From assembly GCA_029891385.1 (NCBI GenBank), contig CM057234.1:28925046-28989045 (forward strand): a stretch of DNA of 64,000 nucleotides. The letters run 5' to 3'. The translations under genes were made by a program, and so were the position numbers. Of this stretch, positions 49,062-61,397 are shown one piece after another; position 1 is the first letter of the stretch, and each line of letters begins with the position of its first letter. Under the pieces are notes generated by a model, which saw only the letters and a program-made list of their open reading frames with translations, was not told where the DNA came from and did not search any database. This stretch comes from Erythroxylum novogranatense (Eukaryota > Streptophyta > Magnoliopsida > Malpighiales > Erythroxylaceae).

Positions 49062-50315
49062 CTACGAAATCACATGCCCAAGGAATGTCACCTCATGAAG
49101 CCAAAACTCACACTTGCTGAACTTGGCATAAAGCTCTCTCTTCCTAAGAGTCTGCAATACAATCCTGAGATGCTCCTCATGCTCTTCTTCACTCTTAGAA
49201 TACACCAGAATGTCATCTATAAATACTATGACAAACTGATCCAGAAACTCTTTGAAGACCCTATTCATAAGATCCATGAAAGCAGTTGGAGCATTGGTCA
49301 AGCTGAATGGCATAACCAAAAACTCATAATGCCCATATCGAGTCCTGAATGCTGTCTTACTTACATCAGACTCATTGATTCTGAGCTGATGATAGCCTGA
49401 CCTGAGATCAATATTGGAAAAGACCCTAGCTCCCTGCAGCTGGTCAAATAGATCATCTATCCGTGGCAGAGGATACTTGTTCTTAATTATCACCTTGTTG
49501 AGTCTCCGATAATCAATACACATCCGCCATGATCCATCCTTCTTCTTGACAAACAAGATCGGTGCTCCCCAAGGTGAAGAACTCGGCCTAACATACCCCT
49601 TCTCTAACAGTTCCTCCAACTGTTCCTTAAGCTCCCTCAACTCAGCTGGAGCCATCCTGTAAGGCGGTATAGAGATTGGCGCAGTTCCGGGGATCAAGTC
49701 AATGGCAAACTTGATTTCCCTCACCGACGGCAAACCTGGTAACTCATCTGGGAAAACATCTGGAAACTCCCTCACTATCGGAAAGTCCTCTAACTTCCCT
49801 TCATGCACATCGGCATCCACAACATGTGCCAAGAAAGCTTCACACCCTTGGCCCATCATTCTTTCAGCTAACATAGCTGAAATCAATCTTGGCGATGATG
49901 TCTTCCTGTCTCCTCTGAAGATCACCTTCTCACCATTGCCCATATCAAACTCTACCTCTTTCCGACCACAATCCATCTTGGCCAGATACTTCTCCATAGT
50001 ATCCATCCCCAGAATAACATCTAATCCTCTAAGGTCTAGTGGTAGTAAGTCCACTACCAATCTAGCACCATCAATGAAAAGCTCACACTGCTTATACACC
50101 TGACTGATCACCACATTCCTCCCTAAAGGAGTACTAACAATCAAAGGCTTATCCAAAGGTACAGAATTCACACCATGTAATGATATGCTTGCAGAAACAA
50201 ATGAATGCGTGGAACCAGAATCAATCAAAATAAATACTGCTGAATCAAATAACTGAGTCATACCCGTGACAACCTCAGGTGCGGCTGCAGCTTCTTCCCT
50301 AGTCATGACGAACAC
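49062..50315 (-). pseudogene. Gypsy E protease and reverse transcriptase
   Basis: A 417-codon open frame. Protease has [17 protein letters not shown] (active-site DSG). RT follows with [67 protein letters not shown] and the catalytic [19 protein letters not shown]. The conserved MPFGLTNAP reads MPFSLTNAP. It ends at a stop after FLGHVIS, where the thumb should continue (next frame from 48,932). Catalytic residues are intact, so this segment may be functional if the flanking breaks are sequencing errors. Confidence 0.9.
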
Positions 50316-50385
50316 TCTTGCCGGCGCCTGACCCCTTGGCCTTCCTGGAGGAACAGCCTTCCTTGCAGTCCCAGAGTTGCCTATC

Positions 50386-51566
50386 TCAAGAATTCAGCTT
50401 TGGTTCCCACTGCCTCTGACGCTTGGAGCTTGAAATCATGACCCCTCTTGTTTCAAAGGCTCGTGGACAATGCTTGGCTATATGTCCCTTCTCTCCGCAT
50501 CTAAAACAAACTCCAAGTGACCTGAGGCACTCTCCCTGATGACGTTTCCCACACTGGTCACATAAGGGATGGGTGAACCAGCTTCTTCCAGCTCTACCGG
50601 TGCCTCCCACATTAGAGGCTTGCCTCGACATCGCCTCACTTGCTTGTTCTCGGTAGCCCACCGCTACCCACTTCACTCGATCAGAAGAGCTCCTCGTGCT
50701 CCTCTCGTGCAATGGAGCTCTAGTATCCTTCCTGAAAGTCTGCTCCCTGTTCTTCCTCTTCTTGTTTGCTTCATTTCTGATATTCTCCAGCTTCTCATCC
50801 TGGAGAGCAGCATCCACCAATTGCTGGTAGTCACAGAAATTATGGATCAGGACTTTCTCCCTGATCCCCGAGTGAAGACCTCCTTCAAACTTACGGCACT
50901 TGTCTTCCTCTGTTGCCACAATGTTAGCTGCATAACGGGAAAGCTGTGTGAACTTCAGCTCATACTTGCTCACACTCATGTCCCTCTGCATAAGATTCAA
51001 AAATTCCCTGGCCTTATCTTGCACATAGACCCTAGAGAGATACTTCTTTCGGAACACTTCTACAAAATCCTCCATGTCAAGACCAAGGAACAACTCGATC
51101 GTGAGGCATCGACTCCACCAATGCAAAGTCACCACCGCAACAAACCGATCGCATAGTCTAGCTTCTCTTCATCTGTGCATCTCATCTGAACTAGAACCCT
51201 CTCGGTCCTCTTCAACCAAGCTTCAGCCTCTTCTGGATTTGTAGTCCCACTGAAATCCACAGCCCCAAACTTTCGAAGCTTATCATACTGTCCACTCCTG
51301 TCTACTGGAGCTTGCATCGACATCTGAGATCTCTGACCCATGTCATACGTGAAAGCCTGAACAAATGCTTGAAAGAAACTCGGATCCATGGGTGTTCCCT
51401 GAGGCATAGGAAGAGGCGGAGGAGGCACTTCTTGTTGCAAACTAGGTGCCTCTGAAATAGGAACAGAATGTGTCCCGGCATCCTGAGGAATATGGGATTC
51501 ATCCGTACTCCCCTGACGAGAATGAGATCGAGTCATAGCTCCCTGAGTTTTCCTTCGAGGTGGCAT
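50386..51566 (-). pseudogene. Gypsy E gag with CCHC zinc knuckle
   Basis: The first ATG is at 51,566 (MPPRRKTQGAMTRSHSRQG). A Pro/Gln-rich N-terminus (to about 51,300) precedes the capsid region: FGAVDFSGTTNPEEAEAWLK with VLVQMRCTDEEKLDYAIGLL, then after a frame change near 51,130 FVEVFRKKYLSRVYVQDKAR and EFLNLMQRDMSVSKYELKFT. A CCHC knuckle CFRCGEKGHIAKHCP lies near 50,460-50,505. Only one clear frame change interrupts about 390 codons, and the gag-protease junction (50,386-50,315) has another. Confidence 0.88.
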
Positions 51567-51708
51567 GTTCACTCATTGAATAGAAAACTATTGAAAATTT
51601 CAGTTCTAGTAAGACAAGTTTAAAAATATGCAAATACAGTTCAAATCATGTAAACCAATGCAAGTCCTTGAAAGCAATGTCATGCAGCCCTAGATAAAAA
51701 ACCTAGGC

Positions 51709-51720
51709 GCTCTGATACCA
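51709..51720 (-). other. Primer binding site of element E
   Basis: The minus strand reads TGGTATCAGAGC, five bases inside the 5' LTR; gag starts about 145 bases further on. Confidence 0.9.
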
Positions 51721-51725
51721 CAACA

Positions 51726-53809
51726 TGTTGGATCCTGCTGCCGGAGCCCAACATCGGACATACGAGCGTGGCGTGAAACATGCTAATTATACATTTAAGA
51801 AAAAGACACGCGGAAGATCAATGGGCCTGCTGGAAAACAAACTTGAAACCTGCTTTCATCTGATTTAAACAAACAAATTCATAATTCATACTCCAAAAGA
51901 TGAGTTTTACTAAGATTGAAGAACATCTCAAACCAAATTACAACTTTGAGTTCAAGAGCCAAAAATACAAAATATTCTTGAACCAATAATACTTGAAATG
52001 TAACTAAAGCTTAAAAATAAACATGACAAAATGGAGTCTTTGCCAGTAACTCAGGACTCACTCGGTCTCCTCGCCACACCGGATGGGGAGATTAGAGGGG
52101 TGAGCTATAAAGCTCGTGGGAACATATTTATAATATAGAAATAAGCAAAAGTAATCAAAATAACTCATTCTTAGTGATACTTGTTGAAATCATAGCGATT
52201 GAACATGCATGAGTCATTATCTTGAAATATGCTTGATTCTTGAACAATTCATGATGCATGATTCATAATAACAGATCATAAACACATAACATAACATAAT
52301 GGTTTGGGTTGTCCCTGGTTCATGACGTACTACACATTCCATCGAAATGTTGATATGCAGACGTAGTTTCGTGAGGGAATCCTTGTGAGAAACCCTGTGC
52401 CACTAGCGGGTAGGCGGGAGAAGCCTTTTCGTGAGTCAATGTGCACTTGACTATTCGTGAGGGACATACCGCAAACCCACATAAATATGCATGATTCTTG
52501 TTCTTGTAAACTTGTTTGCCAAACTGGCACTTGTTTGTAAACTTGCTTGTCATATATTCGTAAAACATGATTTCATGTACATGTATTCGTGAAAGGAGAA
52601 AAACCCCTTTTTGGAATCCTTTTTATAATTCATGAATGCAAATCATATAACAACCTATAATCATTCATAATAGTATGTAATGCAATCGTGATGATGCAAT
52701 TTAAATGCATTAACTCTTTCTTGATTAAACAAAACAATGAGTGACTTATTTACTCTATTATAAACATGAACCCACCTGATTTCCTTGCTTGTTCTTGCCT
52801 AGGAATGAGTTTCCTCTTGAGCCTCTTGATCCTCTTGCCTCACTTGATCTCCTAAAATAAGAACCAAAATCTCATTCAATAACTCATGCTGAAACAATAT
52901 TTCCATTTTTAACTTCCATCCAAAATTTCACATCCTTAGAAACTGATTCAGAACTTCATTATTTCATAAAACTTGTAGATCTATGTCTCTAGTTTACAAC
53001 GCATCAAAAATCACCCCAAAAAGACTTCTGTAGCAAAAGATATGCTCAAAACACTAAAAACATCTTCGCTAGAAACTGGCCTCGCCGCGACGAGGCTCCC
53101 TCGTCATGACGTCTTGGCTCGGCACGTCACAAGCGTCAAGGCAGTAACCTTTCAGACGTCATGACATGCGGACGGGAGGGTCGACTCCCGAACCCAGATT
53201 TTCGACTTTTTTCAACCTTAAATCCTTCCCTATCTAACCCTTGAATCAAATCCTATACTTCCTTTCTAAGCTCATTCTAACACAAAATCATCAACACAAC
53301 AACAACCCATGCATTTCTACCAAAGTTTATGAAAACCCTAACTCAAATGATTCTACCTCAATCCATGCAAATCTAGGGTTTAATTCAACCCAAACAAGAG
53401 TAGAAGAGCTTAACGTACCTGAAGAATGCTTCTAATCTGTCGAAAATCCTCAAGAAAACAATCCCCTTCTTCTTCCTCAAGCTCCCACGATAACTCCCTT
53501 CTCCTTCTTTCTTTTCTTTTCTTCTTACTTTCCTTTCTTTCTTTCTCTTCTTTTAACTCCTTAAGCCTACAAGAAAGAACAATGACTATAATGCCCCTCC
53601 ATGCAAGCCTAAAACCTCTTACCCTTAAGTGACTTGCCCATTTTGCCCTTATATAAATCTACTCTTCCATAACCATTTGTTCCATACTAAACTCAAATAA
53701 TTCTTAATTTTCCTCTAATACTTCCACTAAAATAAACTATACAATAAATAACACAATCGAATTAATTCATACTTAATAACGTCAAAAGAAACAAATTTGG
53801 GGCCCAACA
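51726..53809 (-). repeat. 5' LTR of gypsy element E
   Basis: Pairs with 44744-46855. A minus-strand TATA box (TTTATATAAGGG, near 53,650) lies about 160 bp from the LTR start, so nearly 1.9 kb of the LTR would be transcribed leader. A CpG-rich module at about 53,084-53,190 holds CGTCATGACG (53102-53111) and CGTCATGACA (53157-53166). Confidence 0.92.
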
Positions 53810-53814
53810 TGATT
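53810..53814. repeat. Target site duplication of element E, right copy (TGATT)
   Basis: Exact repeat of 44739-44743. Confidence 0.9.
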
Positions 53815-54650
53815 AGTTAAAACACTTTCCTTAAGAGGTATTAATTGTATATCTATAGTCATACCCTAACTTACTTAGAGATATATTGCCTTTGTTAGAG
53901 CTTTAAGTAATAATGCTCACAAGATCTTTGAGATCACTCAACCAAACAAACTATTCACACAATGAAGAAAACTGAAAAAAATATGGATATAAGATTTTGA
54001 TGTGGAAAAACACTCTAGTGCAAAGCTAAAACCATGAGACAAACTGATAATAAAATCTAATAACTTAAATAGTAGGATACAAATGATTAAGGTTTATAGT
54101 TGTCAAACTTAAGAACACCTCATAAGATAACTATAGCTAATTTAACTTTGTTAGCATTCTTTAGAGCTCTCTTAAAAGATTTATGATAACTAACTCTAGA
54201 ATTGAGTATAAATTGATATGTACATGCACGCGTGTGCGAACACACACACATTTAAACTCTAAAACACTTCTGTTGTTAAGTGTTTTTATCTTATCCAAAG
54301 TTGCCTTTCAAATCTTCAAAAGGACAAGATTTATAACCTACACTCCTTTTGATCTATTGACACAATTAAGACCTCTAGAGTTTAGATTTACTGAAATTAA
54401 TCAAGTGAACATCCATAAAATGGGGGTTGGACCCACAATAACCTTTTACTTTTACATGTTTTTCTTTTTAGACTTAAATTCTCAAGACTTGATTTAAAAG
54501 ATCCGATTTCACATATAACACACTCAGTTGTAAGTGGGAAGTCATTTTAACCATGTATAATAGAAATTCATACTCTGACTTATTATTTGATGTTTGAAAG
54601 TTGTTTTTTTACATATATTTAATTTTTGTGTCAAACTTTCCTTTGATCAT
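53815..54650. other. AT-rich stretch between E and the F RNase H relic
   Basis: No coding motif of F is recognised here although it lies inside F. Text such as GATGTGGAAAAACACTCTAGTGC (about 53,999-54,021) resembles leader or LTR sequence of other plant retroelements, so a further fragment may be inserted. A short CA run lies at 54,240-54,250. Confidence 0.35.
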
Positions 54651-54655
54651 AACTC

Positions 54656-55560
54656 TTACCTTTTACCTTTTCTTTCTCTAGATCTATAAAAAAATTCACC
54701 TATATCATCATAATTTTTACATTTATCACTGGTTTTGCTAGGTGACCTATGTATTCCACTTAAAAATTTATGATCACCTATGACTTGGAGAGATATTCTT
54801 GGTATGCACTGAGTGTCGTATTCACTTAAATTTACTGACCACTCGATCAATCATCCCAAGGAGTTAGGCTTATACATTATCTATCAAATATACATACATC
54901 TAAGGGATGCTTCATTGAGAATCTTTATACTATCTCAAAACAATCTCATAACTTTACAATATGAGTTCAATTGTCTTTGTTCTTGATAATCATATCATTA
55001 AAATAAGTTTACATTCTCTTGCCCAATACAGGTTTAAACATCTTATTAACCAACTTTGGTATATCTCCTTGATATTTTTAAACCTTAAAGGCTTAAATTG
55101 ATGATAATAATAAGTGTTATTGTAGGTAATGGATGAGGCCTTCTCAATGTTTAGCTCATATATAGATTTAGTTATACCCTAAATATGAATCTATGAAGCT
55201 TAACCATTAACAGACAACTACTACATCTACTAGTTTGTCAATTTTAGGTAAAAGATAACTATCTTTTAGACATTCTTTATTCAGATATGTAAAATTCACA
55301 TGTGCACTATTTTTTTACTTAACTTTTAAACCATTACTACGTTGGCCAACTACTCTGAATACTAAATTTTATACACAAAGCCAATATTTAACAACTTTTT
55401 TACCTCCTCTCTAACAACCATATACCTCTTAAGGAAAAAAATAAATTTGTTTCTTCTACCATATAGGTCTATAACTATGCTTGACAGCCAATCTATGCAC
55501 TATCGCTTCTAGATATATTCCTACCATATACCTCTAGTATGCCATTATCAGTTTTTTTAA
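54656..55560 (-). pseudogene. Gypsy F reverse transcriptase and RNase H relic (Tat/Athila type)
   Basis: Read down the minus strand: about 55,410 KYWLCV then FRVVGQRSN in place of the 'IGFI.EI.YP.WLANVV' motif. Next comes FTYLNKECLKDSYLLPKIDK with LVD (about 55,230-55,300, a clear match to the DLNKACPKDSFPLPRID region), then KPLRFKNIKEIYQSWL in place of FGLKNAGATYQRLV (about 55,070) and traces of the YxDD area. The RNase H border reads EWSVNLSEYDTQCIPRISLQ (54,790-54,850). Stops and frameshifts are dense. Integrase of the same element lies beyond E at 43,640-44,602. Confidence 0.7.
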
Positions 55561-55760
55561 GTTCTATTAATGTCCAGTCTTAACAAAACAATGACTAGGA
55601 ATAATTTTGGGATAGTACATAAATGCAATATGAATCTCATAGTTATATTCTTATCATAATTTCATTTGCAATATATAATTATCCAATGAACTTTATTATA
55701 TACATCTAAATATGTACAAGATAAAGAATGTCTTTACATTAATTTATCACTGACCTACAA
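55560..55760 (-). repeat. Fragment of copia A-family LTR, minus orientation
   Basis: The text from GACTAGGAATAATTTTGG through AATCTCATAGTTATATTC parallels 25,230-25,340 in the A 5' LTR on the same strand. Confidence 0.55.
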
Positions 55761-55880
55761 CTAACCGATTGACTGTAAGACGTACCTCAATATAAATTTT
55801 CCATTGCAATGTCTTTAGAGGGGGGGAACAGGGACATTACTGCACTTTTTCACATCTAATAGGACAAGGTTCATTAAATC

Positions 55881-56066
55881 TTGGATAGACCTTTCATCCA
55901 GGAGATTGAGGAGTCGTTGTTGCTACAGTTCAAGCTTCCTAATCTTGAAGCATACAATAACCTGATAAATCATGTCACCATATACCAAGAGATGATAAAT
56001 CTACAAGTGGCCTCAGATATACTAAAGTTTAAGGTCTTTTCTCTAACATTGGCAAAAGTAACATAG
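55881..56066 (+). pseudogene. Short gypsy gag fragment
   Basis: About 60 codons: DRPFIQEIEESLLLQFKLPN, then YNNLINHVTIYQEMI and LQVASDILKFKVFSLTL. The pattern matches the capsid start of Tat/Athila-type gag (FS..I....LP..FK.P....Y.G..DP..H...Y...M...GASDA..CR.FP.TL). It is on the opposite strand to gypsy F, so it is a separate or rearranged fragment. Confidence 0.5.
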
Positions 56067-56084
56067 GATTTGAGAAATTCATTT

Positions 56085-57210
56085 AGAATTTTACTTGTAT
56101 GTCTATGGAAATTTTCATTATGATAATTGTATAAGTGATCCTTTGACTTGAGATCGCCAAAATTATCTTGTATAGGAATTATATGTTTTGATACTACTTA
56201 TGATATGTTCTAATCTTGAGTAGTTCAGTCAGTAGTCATTAGTTGTAACATGATCTATATGGAGGTAGTTGAGTGACTAAGATATGATTCATCACCCTGA
56301 AGTAATTAGGAAGAATGTTTCATTTTTTTTATTAGTATTGATTTGAAAAATTCTTGTCCAAGGTAGAATGACATTTTGTAAATAGTTTTGTAATTAATTG
56401 AACAATAACTAATGGTAGAGAACGAAAATGATTGGACTCAAAATAGAGCGATATTAATTTCATGTTCTATGTCTAATCGAAATATTATATGATGAAATGA
56501 TTGAATTATATGAAAAAATCATACATGAAAAAGTTAATTAAAACTATTTTGACATTCTTAAATATTTAAATTGTCATGATATGTTGCTAGATATCAATCT
56601 TGATCCATAGATATAAATTTTTAATTAGAGAATTAAAGATAAATTAAAGAATTTAATTTATCTAATCCCTAATATGATTTAGGATTATAATTTATATCCA
56701 TTGCCAATATATTTAGGAACCTAATGGTTCATACATAAAGAACGGGTTGAAGAGAGAAAAAACATTTTAATTAAGTTGGAGTTGATTGTAAAGTTTGAGA
56801 AATTTATGATTAAGTATGAACTATTTACTAAATAAAGATCAATATGACATATTGAACCTTATTTGAGCATAATAGGTATTTAATTAAAATTATTTGTAAT
56901 TCTAATTCAAGTTTAATTGAAATTAGAATTTAATTTCAATTAAATTACTAAAATATTCAAAACTTATTATAAATAAGCTAAAGCGTTGATGAAGCTAACA
57001 ATTATTACCTAACTCTCTCTATAATAGTTGCAAAGTTCTCTAAACCTGTTTTGTGGATATCGTTAGAGGCTAGAAACTTGTGCTTTTACAATGATTCAAA
57101 TGGATTTGATAGATAAAACAAGAAAAATGATCAAACTTTTGAATAAGGTACAAAAATAAGATTTATGTTTTATTATGATTTATGTGTTAATTAGCTTAAA
57201 TTTTTTTAGT
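56085..57210 (+). repeat. Copia A-family LTR remnant, plus orientation
   Basis: It follows the minus strand of the A LTR over most of its length. Shared landmarks include ATTATCTTGTATAGGAATTA, GAAGTAATTAGGAAGAATG, TTTTGACATTC, GTTGCTAGATATCAATC, AAAGATAAATTAAAGA, AGGAACCTAATGG and TGGATATCGTTAGAGGC. Neither end is sharp and no primer site is found after it, so it is a decayed solo or truncated LTR. Confidence 0.65.
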
Positions 57211-57900
57211 AATTTTGGCTTTTGAGAAATCAAATGAAAATCTTTTGTAATTATTCTGTTGCATTCAATATCAAATCCTAACTTGATTTCTCAACAATTT
57301 GTTTTTAGTCTCTGATTCTCTAAGCTTGACAACGTTGTTCCGTTCCTTTTAGGAGACTTTGCTATAGATAATGATCTCCTAAGGATGTGACCACTCCTTC
57401 TCTTGTTGTTGTTGGAAAAACACATCCATGAGTTCTTTGAATTGTTCTTACAATCCATGTTAGAACTTTGAATTGCTATTAACCACAAAATGTTGGTGAT
57501 AGGTTCTTCAACACTTTCTATCTCAACTTTGATGTTTGAACGAATGTCTATTGTCTTACTCCCAAGACTCGAGTTTCATATACAAATGTCTTTGAAGATG
57601 TTGAAAGGAAAATAAAATAGAGCTTAGATTACATAAAATTTTTCTCCTTATCTCTCATCCCTTTATGTCGTAAATACTTATTTGAGTTGGAAAATATAGT
57701 CGTCGAAGACCTTGAACAAAAACAATGGACAAAGAGAAAACATCCAAAGACGTAATTGGTGATATTGAACCCTGTCTCCCATGTTTTTTCAAATGTATGT
57801 ATGTAAGCTGGCAGATGCATAGACCTCATCAGACAGCATACGCTAAATTCCAACCCGTGTCCTTTACACTCACTACCACCAAATTTTTTGGTATTGTATG
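57211..57900. other. Intergenic DNA upstream of the ABHD17-like gene
   Basis: No gene is recognised; short open frames on both strands have no family resemblance. The last part should hold promoter elements for the gene at 58,222. Confidence 0.4.
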
Positions 57901-57901
57901 T

Positions 57902-57925
57902 TATAAATAATTCATATTCCACGTG
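57902..57925 (+). promoter_or_regulatory. Candidate TATA box and G-box for the ABHD17-like gene
   Basis: TATAAATA at 57902-57909 would place transcription start near 57,935, giving a 5' UTR of about 290 bases before the ATG at 58,222. A palindromic G-box CACGTG, the bZIP/bHLH core site, lies at 57920-57925. Inferred from position and motif only. Confidence 0.4.
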
Positions 57926-58221
57926 CTGCTCCTCTGTTCGTCTCGCCGGAATTTCCTCCACTTCCTCTCATTGGCTTCCCAGCCAAAGTCCAAACGCTTC
58001 ACCCATCAACTAACAATTATTTGGGAGAATTTGGCTGCCGACGCTCTCTTCCAACTCCTTCGACGCAAATTTCATTTCTCAGATGCCCAGGGTTACTTTA
58101 TGTGATCCGAGCTGCAGTTGGGGCTGATTCCACTGAAAAGTAGAGGAATTTGATATTGGGCTACCTGTTAATCGTTCAAAGTTTTGATCTACTTGTGAGG
58201 GGGTGTGATTGGTGTGCACGA

Positions 58222-61200
58222 ATGGGGGCGGTTACGTCTTCAATGGCCGCAAAGTTAGCATTTTTTCCTCCGAACCCGCCGTCGTATGAGGTGGCGGTGG
58301 ACCAGGTTACTGGGAAGCTTCGGATGTCGGTGTCCGGGATTGCGATGGGGTTGAGGGACAACGTCGACGTTTTGAAACTGGACACGAAGAGAGGGAATCA
58401 GGTGGTAGCGCTGTACTTCAAGAACCCAGCAGCCTCGCTGACTCTGCTTTACTCTCATGGCAACGCAGCTGATCTGGGTCAGATGTGTGATCTGTTCTGC
58501 GAACTCAGTTTGCATCTCAGAGTTAATTTGATGGGGTTGGTTTGTTAACGTTTTTGTTGTTATCTTTAATTGCTTCTTGTGCGAATTCAGTTTTTGTTTT
58601 AACTTTGAAATAATTGATGATTGATGTATTCAGGTATGACTACAGTGGTTATGGGCAGTCAAGTGGGAAGGTATCACCTTTGATTGATTCTTCTTTATTT
58701 ACTTGGTTCATGGTAAATTTAGCTGGAGAGATCTAGGATGGTCGTTCTTGGGATTTCGTAGTAGATGTAAATGATTTTGAAGTTTTTCATCTTTTTTTGT
58801 TTCTACTATTTTGAATCTTGAAATTATATGCAAATTTTTAGCTGAAAAGCTTGAAGCCGTGCTGTATGCAGCAAATGCTTGCAGGTAGATGAGGTTTGAG
58901 AAATTTGTAGTGTTGTGATTTCTCTCTACGGAATATGGAGGTCGGTTCATTAACTTTGATAGGCTTTGTTAACTGTTTGAAAAAATAAATTTCCTTAGTT
59001 TCTGTCGTGCTAAACTCTCCCTTTCTATGACAATACGAATCTCTTGGTGAGGAAAACAGCTGCTAGTCCTCCTGATTTTTCTTGTGAGTTATGTCAGAAT
59101 CATGTTTGAAACAAGATGCAGCGTCATATTCACTAGACAAATGGATTGCTGAATTTAAATTGTCTTTTTGGACAGCCAAGTGAGCAGAATACTTATGCTG
59201 ATATAGAAGCTGCTTATAGGTGCCTTGAAGAGAAATATGGGGTGAAGGAAGAAAATATAATATTGTATGGGCAATCAGTTGGGAGTGGACCAACTATAGA
59301 TTTAGCGGCTCAATTACAGAGATTAAGGGCTGTAGTTCTTCACAGCCCAATTGCATCTGGCCTGCGTGTCATGTATCCTGTGAAAAGAACGTATTGGTTT
59401 GACATCTATAAGGTGATTACAGATGAATAATAAACTGTATTGTTTCATACTGCTTTTTCATGATTTTTTGGGCATCATTCGTCAATGATTTTCTGACTTG
59501 GTGTGGTTATATGGCACAGAATGTTGATAAGATACCGTCTGTCAGTTGTCCAGTACTGGTTATTCATGTAAGTATTTTGGTAGTTTGAGAATAACAGTCA
59601 AATTCTATATGTATATTTACACGTAATGACATTTTAGCATGTTGCTTCCTGTCTTTCCCATGTGATTGGTAAAAACCTAATCCTTCTTACAAAACGAATC
59701 AAGTGATCTAAAATAGTGCCAACTATGGTTAGAGCCTGTGAGTTTGTGTGTGTTTGTGATCAGCACCAGATGCATGATTTGGTTGAATAATAATTTCCAC
59801 GTCTACAATTGTTCTACAATTATCTTCTGGTTTGAGTCAACTTCCCCCTTTATCTTGGTTCAAAACTTATCATTTGGGAAATGTGTGCTGCTTCATCTAA
59901 ATTTAATCTGCAGTTAGAGGACCATAGATGGTTATTGATCTTATCCCTGCCATTGTATTGGCGGATCAGTGGGCAGTCTGAACCTCTCTATTTAGGCTGG
60001 AATGAATAGTGTTGCTGACATAGATGGCATTAAGGTTTTATCGGTGTTTTTTGCACAAAGTATCCCCAATTGTTTATGAACTCTTGCTTTTTCAGTGTAA
60101 GTGGGAGAACTTGTGCATTAGAATGGATGAAAGAAAGATGGGAATTAAACAGGCAGGAAACTGACTTCTTATGTATAAATCTTCATATTGTGCTAGATTT
60201 CTTTCCGTTGTCTATTTGTTATCTTTCTTCTTGCCAATCCTTTTCATTCCAATTTGATAAGAGTGCTGAATAGACTATTTCACATTCCCTGCTACTTGTA
60301 AACATTATGTAGAGTCTGGGTAATTGCTAGGTTCAATGATCCTAAACATATTGCCAGCTGTTTAGCCTAATATCAACCACATTTATGCATCAATATCAGA
60401 AGGAAAAATAAATAAATAAAAGAGAGGAGATCATTATGCATCAACCTCAGGCCTTAGCCTAATATCATATTCAGTGATACTATAATTGGTATTTAACCCT
60501 TTCTTAGTACAGGAGACAGTTAAAGGACTATACATGACCCTATCACACCTGCTATTGAGGTTTTGATTGTTTTAGGTGGTGTCATATGCATGAAAAGTAT
60601 GTATAAATTTATGATTCAAGGAATTCAACGACCATTATGATTAGTGGTCCAACCTGATTCGAGTATGAAATACTCATTTACTAATAGAGCATGTAACAAT
60701 GACAGTCATTGATTAGTGAACTTATGTGCTTGGTTGCCTTGATTTGCGTTTGCCTTGTTGCATACAGGGAAGCGCCGATGATGTTGTAGATTGGTCTCAT
60801 GGCAAGCAGCTTTGGGATCTCTGCAAGGAGAAGTATGAACCACTATGGGTAAAGGGAGGGAACCACTGTAACCTGGAACTTTACCCACAATACATAAAAC
60901 ATCTCAAAAAGTTCATATCAGCCATTGAGAAATCATCCCGTCTGGAAAAAGTATCTGGGGAAACTCCAGATCTATTTCAGAATCCACGTAAGAGCTCAGA
61001 TTTTCGAGAGACTAGATTAGGCAAGGAACAGAGGGAGAAATTTAAGACAAGTACTAAGCAAAGGGAAATCCCTAGGCTAAGCACGGATCGCAGAGACAAA
61101 TCAAGAACCAGTGTGGATAGGACAGAGAAACCAAGAAAAAATGATTCTCATTCAGAGAAAGAGTGCAGCAATTCAGAGCCGCCTGAGAAGGCAAGGAATA

Positions 61201-61397
61201 GCATCGATCGGTAACTTGTTGACCCTTTCTCTCTCTTGAATTCAATTAACTCTCTTTGTTTCCTCCATATTTACCGTTTAGTGAAGGAACATGCTATTTT
61301 CGTCTAACTGTTGAGTTGTGGCAGCTTTGGTGGCATGATAAGGTCAGTAAGATTATGCAACATCGATTGTTTCAGGCCCACGGCAACAGCAATCTGA
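58222..61397 (+). CDS. ABHD17-like alpha/beta hydrolase, six exons, 383 aa
   Basis: Coding exons are 58222-58535, 58634-58670, 59176-59412, 59520-59567, 60768-61210 and 61325-61397, all with GT-AG introns. They join to 1,152 bases with no frame break. The family is serine hydrolases; animal ABHD17 proteins remove palmitate from membrane proteins, so S-depalmitoylation is the inferred role. Catalytic Ser151 lies in GQSVGSG, Asp216 in GSADDVVDW, His245 in GGNHCNLE, and HGNAADLG (79-86) forms the oxyanion part. The N-terminus MGAVTS fits an N-myristoylation signal, suggesting membrane anchoring without the Cys cluster of animal ABHD17. After about residue 265 comes a charged Lys/Arg/Ser tail with repeated [12 protein letters not shown] units, ending in [16 protein letters not shown]. 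The ATG at 58,222 is chosen for the family-typical MG start. Confidence 0.92.

Larger units (their letters stand above)
44744..53809 (-). mobile_element. Complete Ty3/gypsy element E (9.07 kb, chromodomain type)
   Basis: Both LTRs (2,112 and 2,084 bp), primer site, gag, protease, RT, RNase H, integrase, chromodomain-like tail and polypurine tract are in order on the minus strand. Perfect TGATT duplications flank it. The LTRs remain nearly identical over long stretches, so it is one of the youngest insertions here. It splits the older gypsy F. The pol order and the chromo-like C-terminus place it with Tekay/Del-type chromoviruses. Confidence 0.93.

Noticed and set aside
57291..57961. Minus-strand open frames upstream of the ABHD17-like gene, considered as a divergent gene
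   Set aside because: No recognisable domain, no splice pattern that extends them, and low conservation-like features.
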